A DNA stretch of 64,000 bases from Tricholomella constricta (taxonomy: Eukaryota; Basidiomycota; Agaricomycetes; Agaricales; Lyophyllaceae): positions 160,162 through 224,161 of the forward strand of contig JAACJP010000052.1 in the NCBI GenBank assembly GCA_013368375.1. The letters run 5' to 3'. The notes beneath the pieces are model-generated. The model had not been told where the DNA came from. It ran no database searches and saw only the letters and a list, made by a program, of their open reading frames with translations. Shown here one piece after another: positions 31,916 to 44,500 of the stretch (position 1 is its first letter; each line of letters opens with the position of its first letter). The translations under genes were made by a program, and so were the position numbers.

Positions 31916-34900
31916 ATGACTTGGATAAGCCTATTACAGGAGTAGAGACAGGAAGTATTAATACACGCAGTACTACACCCTTATCTACAACTGAACGGGG
32001 GCCTGACGAAAGTCAGCTTGGTGGCCAGGAGCCATGCTTAATTCCCAAACCAACAGAGTCGATTTCTCTTACAACCGGTCCGAAAGAGGGAGAACAATAT
32101 TTTATCAGAACCCTTAATCTCGAAAGGGAATTAAAGCTTTCAATAACTATCACAACTGTCGACACACATGCAACAACACAAACTCAAGCCCTTCTTGACT
32201 CTGGGGCGACGGGCATGTTTATTGACAGGAAGTATGTCCAACAGCAGGGCTGGGCAACACGTCCCCTTCATACTCCCATAAAAGTATACAACGTGGATGG
32301 GACACTGAACCAAAGTGGATCAATCACTGAAGCGATTACCTTGATGGTTAATCACAAGGGACACAAGGAACGTGCAGTATTCGAAATCACCGAATTGGGA
32401 AAGACCAATGTAATTATTGGACATACCTGGCTAAAAAAACATAATCCTGAGATAGACTGGCAAACAGGTGAGGTGAAGCTTACACGCTGCCCACATGAAT
32501 GCAATGTCTACATCAGACAAGCAAAAAAAGAAAGGAAACGAAAGGCCATTGCTAGCAAATGGCAATATAAACCTTCAGTTGAAGAGATAGAGGATGAAGA
32601 GGCTCACCTCTACCGAGGAGGCATCATGACAGAGGACGAGGAAGCTATCTTGGAGGAGATCACTTTTGACAAAGACCTCGACGAGGTAGTGGAAGATGTC
32701 TTTATTCGAACGGCAGAAAAGGATGAAGACGAAAAACATATATATACTACAGAAGAGTTGGAGAAACAAATACCCAGGCGGTACCGACGCTGGCTTAAAG
32801 TCTTCGAGAAAAGGGCATCACAACGAATGCCAGAACGGAAGAAGTGGGATCACGAAATTGAACTGAAGCCGGACTTCATACCAAAGAAGGCCCGAAACAT
32901 TCCACTTTCACCAGTAGAACAGAAGGAGGTTGACGACTTCCTAAATGATCAACTGGAAAAAGGATATATACGTGAAAGCAAGTCTCCACAAACCAGTGCA
33001 GTGTTCTTTGTACCGAAGAAGGACGGAAAGAAACGAATGGTACAGGACTACCGGTATCTAAATACAGGAACAATTCGAAATAACTATCCATTACCTATGA
33101 TATCTGACCTTATTGACAAAGCTGGAAAATCGAAATACTTTACTAAAATGGACTTACGATGGGGCTATAATAACGTACGTATTAAAGAAGGAGACGAATG
33201 GAAGGCAGCCTTTATCACACACAGGGGGGCCTTCGAACCACTCGTTATGTATTTTGGACTTTGCAACTCGCCTGCTACCTTCCAAACTATGATGAATAGT
33301 TTACTTAAAGATTTGATTGACAAAGGACACGTAGTAGTTTACATAGACGATATACTTATCTTTACGGACACAAAAGAGGAGAACGAGCGAATCACGGAAG
33401 AAGTGTTGGAGATCCTGTTGACAAACGACTTATTCTTAAAACCAGAGAAGTGCTTCTTCAGCACTACTTCGGTAGAATTTCTTGGGTTGATTCTGGGAGG
33501 AGAAGAAGTAAAGATGGACACCACCAAAACCGACGCAATAACCTCATGGCCCATTCCGAAGTCTGTAAAAGATGTTAGGAAATTCTTGGGGTTTGCCAAC
33601 TTCTATCGTCGATTTATTGAAGGGTTTTCCAAAATTGCAACTCCCCTAAATAATCTATTACGGAAAGAACAGAAGTGGGAATGGACAGAACAACAACAAG
33701 GAGCTTTTGAGGAACTCAAAGCACGTTTCACGTCGAAACCGATCTTGGTAACGGCAGAACCCGATAAACCGCTGCGAGTGGAATCAGACGCTTCGGACTT
33801 TGCAACAGGAGCAATCTTATCTATGAAATGTGATGATGATAAATGGAGGCCATGTGCTTTTTACTCAAAATCACTCAGTGACGTGGAGCGTAATTATGAC
33901 GTGCATGACAAAGAAATGCTGGGCATCATTCGAGCGCTGGAAACTTGGCGACATCATCTCGAAGGAGCATTACATAAGGTTGAGATCTGGTCAGATCACA
34001 GAAACCTTCAATACTTCATGACATCAAAGAAACTTAACCGACGACAGGCTCGATGGGCACTATATTTATCCAGATTTGATTTTGAATTATTGCACAAACC
34101 AGGCAGCTCTATGGGGAAAGCAGATGCCCTGTCCAGGAGGCCAGATCATAGAGAGGGAGTGGAAAGTGACAACATGGAGGTGACACTGCTGAAACCCGAA
34201 TTCTTTGCGATCAAAGCACTGCAACAAGGCCATGTGTTAATCGATGGAGCAGAAGAAGACTTGTTGACACGTGTTCGGAAGTCAAAGGAGCTGGACGAAT
34301 CAGTAGTGAAAGCAGTGGAAGAGATGAAACGATCACCAACAAAGCGATTGAGATCAGAAGAATGGACCGAAGAACAAGGACTCATTTTATTTAGAGGCAA
34401 GGTCTATGTACCAAAGAATGTCCAACTACGACGAGAAATTGTCAAACTCCATCATGATACACCAGTGGCAGGACACCCGGGTCGTTTCAGAACTCTGGAA
34501 CTGGTTTCTAGAAATTACTGGTGGCCAGGAATGACCAAGTTCATTTTCGCCTATGTGGATGGATGTGACAAATGCCAACGTTTCAAACAGTTTCCCGCAC
34601 CACCAGCCGGTAAATTAATGCCAATCACCACACCAATGGAACCCTGGAAGGCAGTAGCAGCAGACTTCATCACGGGATTACCGCATGCGCAGGGGTACGA
34701 TGCAATCCTTGTAGTGGTTGATCGAGCAAAAAAGGGAATTCATGTCATCCCTTGTACATTGGAAACATCTACTACAGGGCTGGCTAAACTATATCGGGAC
34801 CATGTCTGGAAGCTACATGGCATGCCAGATGACATCATAGCAGACCGAGGACCCCAGTTCGCATCAGAAATGATGAAAGAACTAAATAAACTATTGGGAA

Positions 34901-35814
34901 TACAAACTAAATTAACCACCGCCTTTCATCCGCAAACAGATGGGCAAACAGAACGAACAAATCAGGAGATTGAACAGTATCTACGACTATTTGTGAACCA
35001 CCGGCAAAATGATTGGCCTGAATGGCTGGCATTAGCTGAGTTCGCACATAATAATGCTATTCACTCGGCAACACAGGTGTCGCCATTTTATGCTACCTAC
35101 GGACTTCATCCCCGGATGGGATTTGAACCAAGAAGACAAAGCAGGAATGAGGCAGCAAATGAATTCGCTAGCCGAATGAAGAAAATACACGAGGAAGCCC
35201 AGGCGGCATTATGTAAAGCCAGAGAGGAAATGAAAAGATATGCAGATCAGCGAAGAGGAGATGTACCGGAATATTCAGTGGGACAAAAGGTCTGGCTTGA
35301 AACGGACAACTTGCAACTCACGCGTCCATCGCGCAAGTTGACCGAAAAGAGAATTGGACCCTACGAGATCATCGAAATCATTTCGGAGAACGCAGTCAGG
35401 CTAAAATTGCCAGCAACCCTGAAAATTCATCCTGTCATCAATGTTTCACGAATTCGCCCTTATTCAGAACCGGAAATTCCCGGACAAACATCTGAACCAC
35501 CACCCCCAGTAGAGATTGAAGGACAGCTAGAATATGAAGTCGAGCAGATCCTTGATTCTCGACTCTTCAGAAACCAATTCCAATACCTAGTGAAGTGGAA
35601 AGGCTATACCGCTGAACACAACACCTGGGAACCAGCTAGAAATGTCGAAAATGCCAAGGATGCTGTAAATGAATTCCATTGTCTAAATCCATCTGCCCCT
35701 CGAAGAATTCAAGCTACATCACACGAGGACTTCCTTAAATTGTTCCGCCCATATGAAAATCACACACACACGCCACAGGGTCTCAAATCTTGGATAAATA
35801 TCACAGAACCCTAA
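31912..35814 (+). CDS. pol polyprotein of element 1 (PR-RT-RH-IN-chromodomain)
   Basis: About 1,300 residues without interruption, in the -1 frame relative to gag. It overlaps gag's end (ATATGA), so expression by frameshift or re-initiation is likely. Aspartic protease LLDSGATGMFID near residue 100; reverse transcriptase with YIDDILIF near 480; RNase H with VESDASDFATGAIL near 625; integrase zinc finger (HHDTPVAGH...CDKCQ) near 850-890 and catalytic core with ADFITGL near 920. A C-terminal chromodomain sits near 1205-1255 (YEVEQILDSR, YLVKWKGY, NTWEPARN), which in chromoviruses directs integration to heterochromatin. All catalytic motifs look intact. Confidence 0.95.
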   Translation: MNDLDKPITGVETGSINTRSTTPLSTTERGPDESQLGGQEPCLIPKPTESISLTTGPKEGEQYFIRTLNLERELKLSITITTVDTHATTQTQALLDSGATGMFIDRKYVQQQGWATRPLHTPIKVYNVDGTLNQSGSITEAITLMVNHKGHKERAVFEITELGKTNVIIGHTWLKKHNPEIDWQTGEVKLTRCPHECNVYIRQAKKERKRKAIASKWQYKPSVEEIEDEEAHLYRGGIMTEDEEAILEEITFDKDLDEVVEDVFIRTAEKDEDEKHIYTTEELEKQIPRRYRRWLKVFEKRASQRMPERKKWDHEIELKPDFIPKKARNIPLSPVEQKEVDDFLNDQLEKGYIRESKSPQTSAVFFVPKKDGKKRMVQDYRYLNTGTIRNNYPLPMISDLIDKAGKSKYFTKMDLRWGYNNVRIKEGDEWKAAFITHRGAFEPLVMYFGLCNSPATFQTMMNSLLKDLIDKGHVVVYIDDILIFTDTKEENERITEEVLEILLTNDLFLKPEKCFFSTTSVEFLGLILGGEEVKMDTTKTDAITSWPIPKSVKDVRKFLGFANFYRRFIEGFSKIATPLNNLLRKEQKWEWTEQQQGAFEELKARFTSKPILVTAEPDKPLRVESDASDFATGAILSMKCDDDKWRPCAFYSKSLSDVERNYDVHDKEMLGIIRALETWRHHLEGALHKVEIWSDHRNLQYFMTSKKLNRRQARWALYLSRFDFELLHKPGSSMGKADALSRRPDHREGVESDNMEVTLLKPEFFAIKALQQGHVLIDGAEEDLLTRVRKSKELDESVVKAVEEMKRSPTKRLRSEEWTEEQGLILFRGKVYVPKNVQLRREIVKLHHDTPVAGHPGRFRTLELVSRNYWWPGMTKFIFAYVDGCDKCQRFKQFPAPPAGKLMPITTPMEPWKAVAADFITGLPHAQGYDAILVVVDRAKKGIHVIPCTLETSTTGLAKLYRDHVWKLHGMPDDIIADRGPQFASEMMKELNKLLGIQTKLTTAFHPQTDGQTERTNQEIEQYLRLFVNHRQNDWPEWLALAEFAHNNAIHSATQVSPFYATYGLHPRMGFEPRRQSRNEAANEFASRMKKIHEEAQAALCKAREEMKRYADQRRGDVPEYSVGQKVWLETDNLQLTRPSRKLTEKRIGPYEIIEIISENAVRLKLPATLKIHPVINVSRIRPYSEPEIPGQTSEPPPPVEIEGQLEYEVEQILDSRLFRNQFQYLVKWKGYTAEHNTWEPARNVENAKDAVNEFHCLNPSAPRRIQATSHEDFLKLFRPYENHTHTPQGLKSWINITEP

Positions 35815-36070
35815 GTCCATACCCATCATCACCCTACTCTCAAAAACATGAACCCTTACCCAGTCGGCACCCGCGTTTTCTTTTGGGCATCCAATGCTCA
35901 CATTATCTTCGGCCTGGTGGAGTCAATCAGTCGAATGCTCGATGGGACCATCATACTATCCATCAAAACGGATAGTGGCCCAACAGTCACTCTCTACCAG
36001 CAGCGGGGGTCACCAGAATGACCTAAGAAGAAGACGTCTCGCCTGGAAGTCGAGTCTAGTGAGGGAGTAA

Positions 36071-36539
36071 TGTCAGGAGATGAACTTTTTCGATATCTAA
36101 TCTCTCTTTATCTAATCAGGAAACCAATCGGACATCTTATCTAAAGTAGATAGTTGTATGTAAAGGATAACAGTCAGCATGACTGCGACGCAGCATGGCT
36201 TACTCATGGCTTACTCATGGCTGACTCATTGCTTACTCAGAGCACAGTTCAACATGCTGCATCCACATGTTATTAACCAATAGCTGTATTCCCTCATGGA
36301 CACATGTATACGGTACCATTCTAGCATGTATCTTGTAAAGTAGTATATATAGGACAATAAACCATCCAGAGTCCTCATTCGAGTTCTCTTAGGATTTCCA
36401 CTACACTTAGTGTGAACACTTGAGATTACTAGAATAACCAACATCGTTCCTATTCTCATTCTCTCTCTCTCTCTCTCTAAACCTTACTAGTAGAGTATTC
36501 TTGTGGGAGCCCGCTATCATTAGTAGTGTTGCCCTAACA
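36071..36539 (+). repeat. 3' LTR of element 1
   Basis: 469 bp, one mismatch to the 5' LTR by eye. Followed directly by the target duplication GGCGT. Confidence 0.95.
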
Positions 36540-36621
36540 GGCGTGATAAAATATAAATCAATAAATAAAATCTGGTTATCTAAAGTTAGACGAGGTCGCG
36601 AGTTTGCAAGACGTTTCGTAC

Positions 36622-37938
36622 TCACAGATGAGAAAGAAAAGAAGGATGCAGTTGAGTGAGTCTAGCAGCGGGATTGTGAAGCCGGAAGCCAACTGAACAA
36701 ATGCGCAATGCGGGCGAAATAGCTTTGAAGGGTATGTAGGGGGAGGGTGAGCGGTCTACGGGGGAGAAGCTCATTGCGCGGTGCCGGCGGGATAGCGACT
36801 CTGAGGATGACTGAGAAAAAAGGGTTCCCGACGACGTAGAAACTAAAAAAATATGTGAGACCCCGTTCTGAGGACGTGAAAAAGACGTACGGGAAGCAGG
36901 CACAGCCGACGCTGTAGAATTCATAGTCGTAACCACAGCGCTGGGTTCCAGCATCATCCTCCTCTCCCTGACCTGCTTCCGGTCCTCTTCCGCATTCCTC
37001 GGCAGTTCCAGCACCTCCTCATCCATCTCATTCAATGCCCTTTCTTCAGCTGCAGCAGCTGCCTCCATCCTCTCAGCCTCTTTCTTCCTGGCGCCTCCGC
37101 TGTGCCTGCGCCCGATGCTGCCGATGCAGATCCGCCATCCAGCCCTGCCACTCCGCCTCGCTCCCCTCTTCACTATCGCTCATCCCAATAATCTTTCCCG
37201 TCTCCTCACTCACGTCCGAGTCGTACACCGCCGTGGATGCGGACGCAAATGTGTATGCCAACATCGACGCCGACTCCGAATCCGGCGCACCTCCTCCAGC
37301 CCTCAAGGCCTTCCCTACCCCCGTGATAGTGCTCGTTTGCGACGTCCTGCTCTTCCTCTGGCTCTTCAACATCTCCGACTCCCTCTTCCTCCTCCGGAGC
37401 TGCGCACTCACCTGCCGGTCCTCCCGATACCTATTCCGCACCTCTTCCAGATCCAGGTCTAGCTGCTTCCCGCACTGCCACAGCACCCACTTCATGGCGC
37501 GGCCGACGTCGCCCATGCCGGCGCGCTGTGCACGCTCCGCGACCTGTGCGCCATTCGGGGTAGGGAAGCACGCCAAAGGTCAGGGCCGTGCTTGTGGTGG
37601 GGTGCGAGGAGAGTGTGGCAAGGGAAGCGGGGTGTTGGGGCGGCTCGTAGCGGAATCGGTCGCTTTGGGAGGATGGAGAGTTGGGTGAGAGGGGTTCTGA
37701 GTCTTGCGAGGTGGTGCGCTCAGCTGGTAAATGAGTGTAGGAGGAAGGCACGGTCAGAGTGCTTCCGTCCTCATCATCTCGATCATCATTGGGGATTGAG
37801 GGCGTTGACCATTGGAAGTGTTGGAGGAGACGTCGGGCTGGGGAACGGCGTCGGTGTTGGAGTGGGCGTAGGTGTGGATGTTGGAGTAGGGGAAGAGAAG
37901 ATGGGTGCAGCAGAGACAAATTTGAAGGACGACGGCAT
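36622..37938 (-). pseudogene. Unrecognised coding sequence, frame-shifted
   Basis: Minus-strand coding-like sequence runs through at least four frame segments: MPSSFKFVSAAP from 37938 with a Thr-Pro repeat, an acidic/Ser-rich stretch (IPNDDRDDEDGS), then VAERAQRAGMGDVGRAMKWV and a basic, coiled-coil-like part (LEEVRNRYRED). The last is ARKKEAERMEAAAAAEERAL. Neighbouring segments overlap in different phases (for example at about 37570 and 37100) without good splice sites, which suggests indels. I do not recognise the family. It could be an intact multi-exon gene that I failed to splice. Confidence 0.35.
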
Positions 37939-39046
37939 AGGCGGGGGTGTAATGCGACAAGGTGCGCGCACATTGAGGTGGTGTCCCAACATCCGGTAAA
38001 AGAGTAAACTCTGCACAAGATGGGCGTCAACAAATTGAGCAAACGGACCAGTTCTCTTGCCGCCTGCGAGTGGCCAGATTTGCAGTATCAAAGCAAAGGC
38101 AATACCGCCCCATAAACGTGACGGGATTGAATCGCCCTCGAGCGAAACATCCAACGAACACGCCGGAGGGGTTGCACGCTGCGGAAAGAAACCGGCGCCG
38201 CTCCATAGATAATACAAATGTCTACCTTCACATGTCACGTGGATGCCCGATTGCTCGGACGACAACGTGACCACTCTGACCTAATCGATCACATGTATAC
38301 ATATGACTAATACTGTAGCATCAGAATACAGAAGCAAACATCATCACTGATTATCAAAATTGATCCAACATTTTCCCACACTGCGCTCTTGGAGGTATAA
38401 GACCAAGTTCTATAAATAGAACTTGGAACGTGACCTCGGCGCGTTGTACGCGGGTCCTGTTTCAACACTTATTAACATATCTATCTCACTTTCAGCCCTA
38501 ACTTCTCGCTCCGCCATTATGGTGATTCAGCGCAGTGGCCCCCTTGGCTTGTTGCCTTTGCTGGCGATTTCATGGCACATCCGCTTCGTCGTCGCCCCAC
38601 TGACATGATCCAATGACAGGCCGGTGTTGTCGGTATTGCAGAAGTGTTTGGCTGGCCAATTCGTGTCGTCATCAAAATCAACATCTGCAGCATCCGAATC
38701 AATTTTCGAGTTTGGGGGTGGCGGAAACTCCGGAGGCGGGTCAGAGGAGTATTCTGGGTTCAAGGGAATGTATCTGGAGAGTAGAGAACCAGCCGTCGTC
38801 CGTGGGGGATTTATTTGAATTTATTGTATTTCTTTCATTTTCCAAAAATCGCCGGTCACTCAAAACGCCGTGGGACATGATTTTCCGGCCCGATACTGGT
38901 TGGGTTGAAGTAAATAAAAAAAATAAAAAATAAAAGCCGAAAAAGGAAGACTGGAACAATCCGGCGTTTGCGTCAGACAAGGTCGCCAAATACAGATGCA
39001 TGAGCACTGACCGCGGTTCTCTCAATCGACGCTTGGCGAGTTTGAC
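37939..39046. other. No recognisable gene
   Basis: Mostly AT-rich with short open frames. A minus-strand frame at 38527-38763 (acidic, Pro-rich) has no family resemblance. Confidence 0.4.
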
Positions 39047-39500
39047 AGTGTTCGGTATGTGCCTCCTGACTATTATCATTTCGTCAGCTTTCATCACGTC
39101 TTGACAGAGCCGTTCTGGGGTCGTGACTGTAATTGTTGATTCTCGGCGCCCTCTGGTTCTCGAGGCCCTCTGGTTCTCGCGCCCTCTTAGGTTCTCGACA
39201 GTGTTCGGTATGTGCCTCCTGATTATAATCATCTCGTCAACTTTCATCACATCTTGACAGAGCCGTTCTGGAGTGGTGACTGCAATTGTCGGTTCTCGGC
39301 GCCCTCTGGTTCTCGAGGCCCTCTGGTTCTCGCGCCCTCTTAGGTTCAGTGTTCGGTATGTGCCTCCTGATTATAATCATCTCGTCAACTTTCATCATGT
39401 CTTGACAGAGCCTTTCCGGGGTGGTGACTGCAATTGTCGGTTCTTGGCACCCTCTCGTTCTCGTGCCCCCTGCTCGCGCCCTTTTAGGTTCTTGGCGCTG
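39047..39500. repeat. Minisatellite, three units of about 150 bp
   Basis: Units begin at 39047, 39200 and 39348 with agtgttcggtatgtgcctcc and contain ttgacagagcc and several ggttctcg words. Units 1 and 2 are 153 and 148 bp; the third is more diverged. The ggttctcg words form a smaller repeat inside each unit. Confidence 0.85.
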
Positions 39501-41189
39501 TCCTGTCTTCACGTTCGTCACACCAAGCCCTAGAACATAGTGATGTGCAGTGTGATTTATTCTCCATCAAAACTAATAAACCACACATTGTCCGCTTACT
39601 GCAGGGAAAATCTCTTACCCACCCACTTTGCACATTACAAATTTTCGTGTCCCTTCCTGTCTCCACTGCCAATGTGTTATGTCAGTCCCATCCTGTCTGG
39701 CAAGTTTTGTCAGGGTGCTTCATGTTTCGGTCCTGGCAATCCATGGCCCCGCAATCCTGACAGGCGTTGTTGCATTTGTCGACAGATTTTTTTCCTTTAC
39801 AGACCGGATCTGCACACTTGCGACACGTGCGGCGCTGCCTCTTTTTTGGGGGAGGTGGTTCGCGGAGATTCTCTCGTGCACGCTTCTGAGCAATTCTGTT
39901 CACTAATGCATTGTGCAAAAGCAAAGGCGGAGTGCTCGTGGAAGAAGAACCGGATGACAGCGATGTGAAGGTGTCGAAAGGGAGGTTTGAGGGAGGGCTC
40001 AGGATCGGGGGCATTGCAAGGGCTAGAGCCATGGGTGGGGGTGTCGAGGCGATGGATTGGAGACCTTTTGGTGCACTGTGAAGTGTCGGCTCACTTGCAT
40101 GCACCCTCGGTGCGTGAGTCGATCGACGAGGACCCCGAAGGGTCTTGAGAAGTGGTACACATGCATGAGCAGTCATGGCTTTTGTCTGTTTGACATTGGT
40201 GTTCTTCTTCCAGTTGCCATTGTAATAGAACTTGAGTTGTTCGGGTAACTGTGGGACATGGTTATTTCGAAAGCAGGTCATGAAGTTTTCAGCCGATTTC
40301 ATACCTTGTATGAAATATTTTCTTTCACCTCAGCTGCGTTGTTCCATAGCTGGACTGCGAGATCCCAGTTTGGGCCAGATGACGAGTCATTAAAGCCGGT
40401 GTTCCCTGCCATGAAGTCTCGAAATAAATCCCGCTCCTCCGCACTATGGATTGGCAACACCGCCTTGCGAGTTCCCTGCATCGAAGCCAAAAAATGATGT
40501 GGCTGCTTCGAATGCAGGCTTGCCACATATGCTCCCATCCTGTATCGTGTTTGGACCTGGTCGGGGATGGGAAGAACACCGGCAACCTCATTCGATGGAA
40601 TGTAAAGGTTTCCGTTAACCCAGCAGGCCAATGTTGGCGGATTTATGAGCTGGTCACGCACAAGGCATAGCATCTCTTGAAGTACGTTGATGAGCCATAT
40701 GCTGAAATGGCCAGTATAACGCCGTCCCGTGCTATTGAATGTTCCGACCTGATGCATAAGTTGTCAAATCATGTCCAGTGTCATCGATAAGCACAAATGT
40801 TATTACACACCAGAAGATTGTGTTGAATTATAAAATCTAAAAGGCGATACTGAGCATGACGAATGGATGTTCCAGAAGTTGGGAGGTGAGGGCGAATGTG
40901 TGTATGTACACCTCCTTCGGTGGAGTTAGTTCCACGTAGACATCGGAAGAGGGGCAGTCCGGTCTTTGCATCGATCCCTATTTGGCAATAGAGGTGTTCA
41001 TTTGGTGGATCGGATAGGTGGCCTTTCTGAATAAGAAGGAGAGTATTTCGAGCAACAGTCCAAGCTGCAGAATTGAAGAGAGGAAGACCAGACTTTGCAT
41101 CTTTCAGTGGGCCAAAAGTCTCGAAGACCTTTGCAACCAAAGGCAACAACTTCTCCGGAGGTGGGATTATCCGTCTACAACGCCGAAAC

Positions 41190-41579
41190 TGTTAGGGCGA
41201 CCTTAGAGCAGAGCTTAGTCGTGCTGGCAAAGGGGAATCCAAAGTTATATTGATGTACAGCAAACGAAGGTAAGTAAGGCTTACCTGGCAAAGGGGAATC
41301 CAAAGAGAATAGTGTAAAGGATTCCCAGATGCCAGGGGGCCGGCTATATACGAGTGTACTGTACATGTGATAATAACGAGCGGTTCCGGATGCTGTCTGA
41401 TGGTAACCGTCGTCGGGATGTCGGGTGATCGGGAAACAGTGTCAGGCCTAAACAGGGAAGGGAGGGAAATGACAGGAGTCAGAGCATCAGGGTCGGGATC
41501 GCGATCGGGCAGGAGCGATCGCACGTGTCGAGGGGCGGTCGATGAGCGTAGGAGGGCGCGAACGGGTGTTCCCCTAACA
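41190..41579 (-). repeat. 3' LTR of element 2
   Basis: 390 bp, TG...CA, no difference from the other LTR noticed. Both contain a duplicated word tggcaaaggggaatccaaag. Confidence 0.95.
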
Positions 41580-44500
41580 TCACCCCCCCTTTTGAATCGC
41601 AACGACTCGGTGCGGGGTGGCGGTGGCGAAGACAGCCGGGGATAATGTGAACATGCCACGAATGTGGCGGGCAGCGTCGGGGTTGTCGCGGTGAAACTTG
41701 CGCACCAGATCGGGGGCGGCGACATTTTCGCGAGGTTCCCATGAAGCTTCTTCGTAACCATAGCCTTTCCACAGGACCTTGTACTGTAGTTTCTTGCGGA
41801 AGGTGCGGCTGTCGAGGATCTTTTCCACTTCGTAATGGGGTTCATCGTCGATTATGTCGGGGGGAGCAGGGGGATCGGACCGACGACCTTCGATCGGATC
41901 AGCGACGGCGGGGATGAGCTTTACGACGTGGAAGACTGGGTGGATGCGCTTCATGGACTGAGGCAGCAGGAGGCGGTATGCGAGCGGGCCGACTCGCCTT
42001 TGCACGACAAAAGGGCCAAGGTAGCGATGCAACAGTTTCTTAGACGGTCGGGTCGTGGAAATGTCGGTCGCGTCCAAGTACACCTTGTCGCCAGGCTGGT
42101 AGTCGGGCGTTGGGGCGTGTCGCTGGTTGTAATACCGCTCCATGTCGTCTTTGGCCTTTGAAAGCGCCGCCTTGGCTTCTTCCTGTGCTTCCTTCATGCG
42201 CTCTACGAACTCCCCGGCCGACTCGTTTTTGGAAGCGCCCCGGCGCGGCTCAAAGCCCATGCGTGGATGCCGACCAGTGTCAAGCAGGAAGGGGGTCTGT
42301 TGCGTCGCCGAATGTACATGGTTGTTGTAACTGAATTCGGCGTCAGGCAGAAGGTCCTCCCAGTCGTTCTGACCCGCAAGAACTGTTCCAGCTCCTGGTT
42401 GACGCGTTCGGTCTGTCCGTCGGTCTGCGGGTGGTACGCCGTCGAAGCCGACAGCTTGATACCCAGGAGTCGGTACAGTTCGCGCATGAACTCAGCGACG
42501 AACTGTGGACCTCAATCGGAGAGGAAGGCATCTGGGAGACCGTGGAGCTTCCAGACATGGCGACGGTAAAGGTTTGCAGCCCCCAAAGCCGAACAAGTCG
42601 TGTGCGACGCGATGAAGTGCGCGCGCTTTCCGACCGAGTCCACGACGTTCATGATCGCGTCGTGGCCGTTGGACTCGGGGAGCTCGGTGATGAAGTCGAC
42701 CGATACGACGTTCCAGTGACCTTCAGGGATTGGGAGCGGCTGCAGCTGTCCGACGGGGAGTTGGCGGCGGGGTTTCGTGCGCAAGCACATGTCACAGGTG
42801 CTGGTGTAAGAACCGATAAAGCACGACATCTGGGGCCACCAGTAGTTGCGCGACACCAGCTCTAATGTCTTCCAGCGACCTGGGTGACCGGCAACCTTGG
42901 AGTCGTGGTGGTGCTCCACAATGCGTCGGCGGAGGTCAGGAACGTTCGGGACATAGATCCGTCCACGGAACGTGAGCAGACCGCCTTCCTCTCCCCACTC
43001 GCCAAAGCGAAGGGAGCAACCAGCGATCTTGGATGCCTTGACCAGCTGCGCCGCTTTCGCGACCGCATCCTCCTGTGTGCCTTCGCGGTTGCCCTTGCGA
43101 ATTGCCTTCAGCACGTCATCCTCTTCTCCGACCAATACAAGACCTTCAGTCGCGCGAACCGCGAAGAACTCAGGTTTGAGCAGTACGATGTCGGCGTTGT
43201 CAGCACTTCCATCGCCGTGGTCGGAGCGACGCGATAGCGCATCGGGCTTGCCCATGCTACGGCCAGGACGGTGGTGGAGGGCGAAGTCGAAGTTGGCGAG
43301 GTAGAGCGACCATCGGGCTTGACGTCGATTGAGTTTCTTCGCGGTGAGGAAGTACTCAAGATTCTTGTGGTCGGTCCAGATCTCCACCTTGTGCTTTGCG
43401 CCTTCTACGAAGTGTCGCCACTCCTCCAGAGACCGGATGATTGCTAGCATCTCCTTGTCATGGATCTCGTAGTTCCGCTCGATGGCGTTCAAGCTCTTCG
43501 AGTAGAACGCGACAGGGTGCCATTTGCCGTCGGACGGCGACTCTTGCGACAGGACCGCGCCCGTTGCGAAGTCAGACGAATCGGCTTCGATGCGGTACGG
43601 TCGGTCGTCATCGGGGAACATGAGAACGGGCCCCGATGTGATCGCCGACTTCAGAAGGCCAAAGGCTGACTGCTCCGACTCTCCCCATCGCCAGGCGACG
43701 TCCTTGCCCGTCAGATCGAACAGGGGTCGGGCGTGATGCGAGAAGTCCTGGATGAACCGTCGGTAGAAGTTAGTGAAGCCTAGGAACGCTTGCACTTCCT
43801 TCTTGTTCTTCGGCGCCGGCCATTCCAACACTCCAGCGACCTTAACAGGGTCCATCTCCGCTTGCCCTTGCGAGATGATCAGTCCGAGATACTCGATCTT
43901 GGTCTGCTCGAATTCACATTTCTCGGGCTTTAAGAACAACTGATGTTCGCGGAGTCGGTCCAGTACTAGTCGCGCGACCCGACGGTGTTCCTCTAGAGTC
44001 TTGGTATAAATCAAGATGTCGTCGAGGTACACGCAAACAACACCTTCGGCGATCAGATCGCGGAAGATATCATTCATCATGGTCTGAAATGTGGCGGGGC
44101 TGTTCGTGAGGCCAAAGAACATGACGAGCGGCTCGAAGAGACCGCGGTTCGTCCGAAACGCTGCCTTCCACTCGTCGCCTTCCTTGATCCGAACGTTGTT
44201 GTACCCCCATCGGATGTCCAGCTTGGTGAAGTACTGCGCGCCGCGAAGGTTATTCACCAGTTCGCTAATGAGGGGCAGCGGGTATCGGTTCTTTATTGTG
44301 AGCGCATTGAGCGTCCGATAGTCCTGTACCAGTCGGAGCGACCCGTCCTTCTTCTTGATGAAGAAGACCGGCGATGCCATGGGCGACTTGGACGGTCGGA
44401 TACGACCTGTCTCGAGGTTCTCTTTGAGGAACACGTCGAGTTCAACCTGTTCCGCCGGTGACAGCGGGTAGACCTTCGTGCCGGTCGGCGACACACCTGG

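Larger units (their letters stand above)
29652..36539 (+). mobile_element. Ty3/Gypsy LTR retrotransposon (chromovirus), element 1
   Basis: Complete element of 6,888 bp. LTRs of 469 bp at both ends (TG...CA), a 5-bp target duplication GGCGT on each side (29647-29651 and 36540-36544), gag with a zinc knuckle, pol in the order protease, reverse transcriptase, RNase H, integrase, chromodomain, and a purine-rich tract (agtgagggagtaa, 36058-36070) just before the 3' LTR. By eye the LTRs differ at one base, so the insertion is young. Gag carries one in-frame stop. Confidence 0.95.

Noticed and set aside
41367..41645. Open frame over the element 2 LTR
   Set aside because: Lies on LTR sequence present twice; no protein resemblance.
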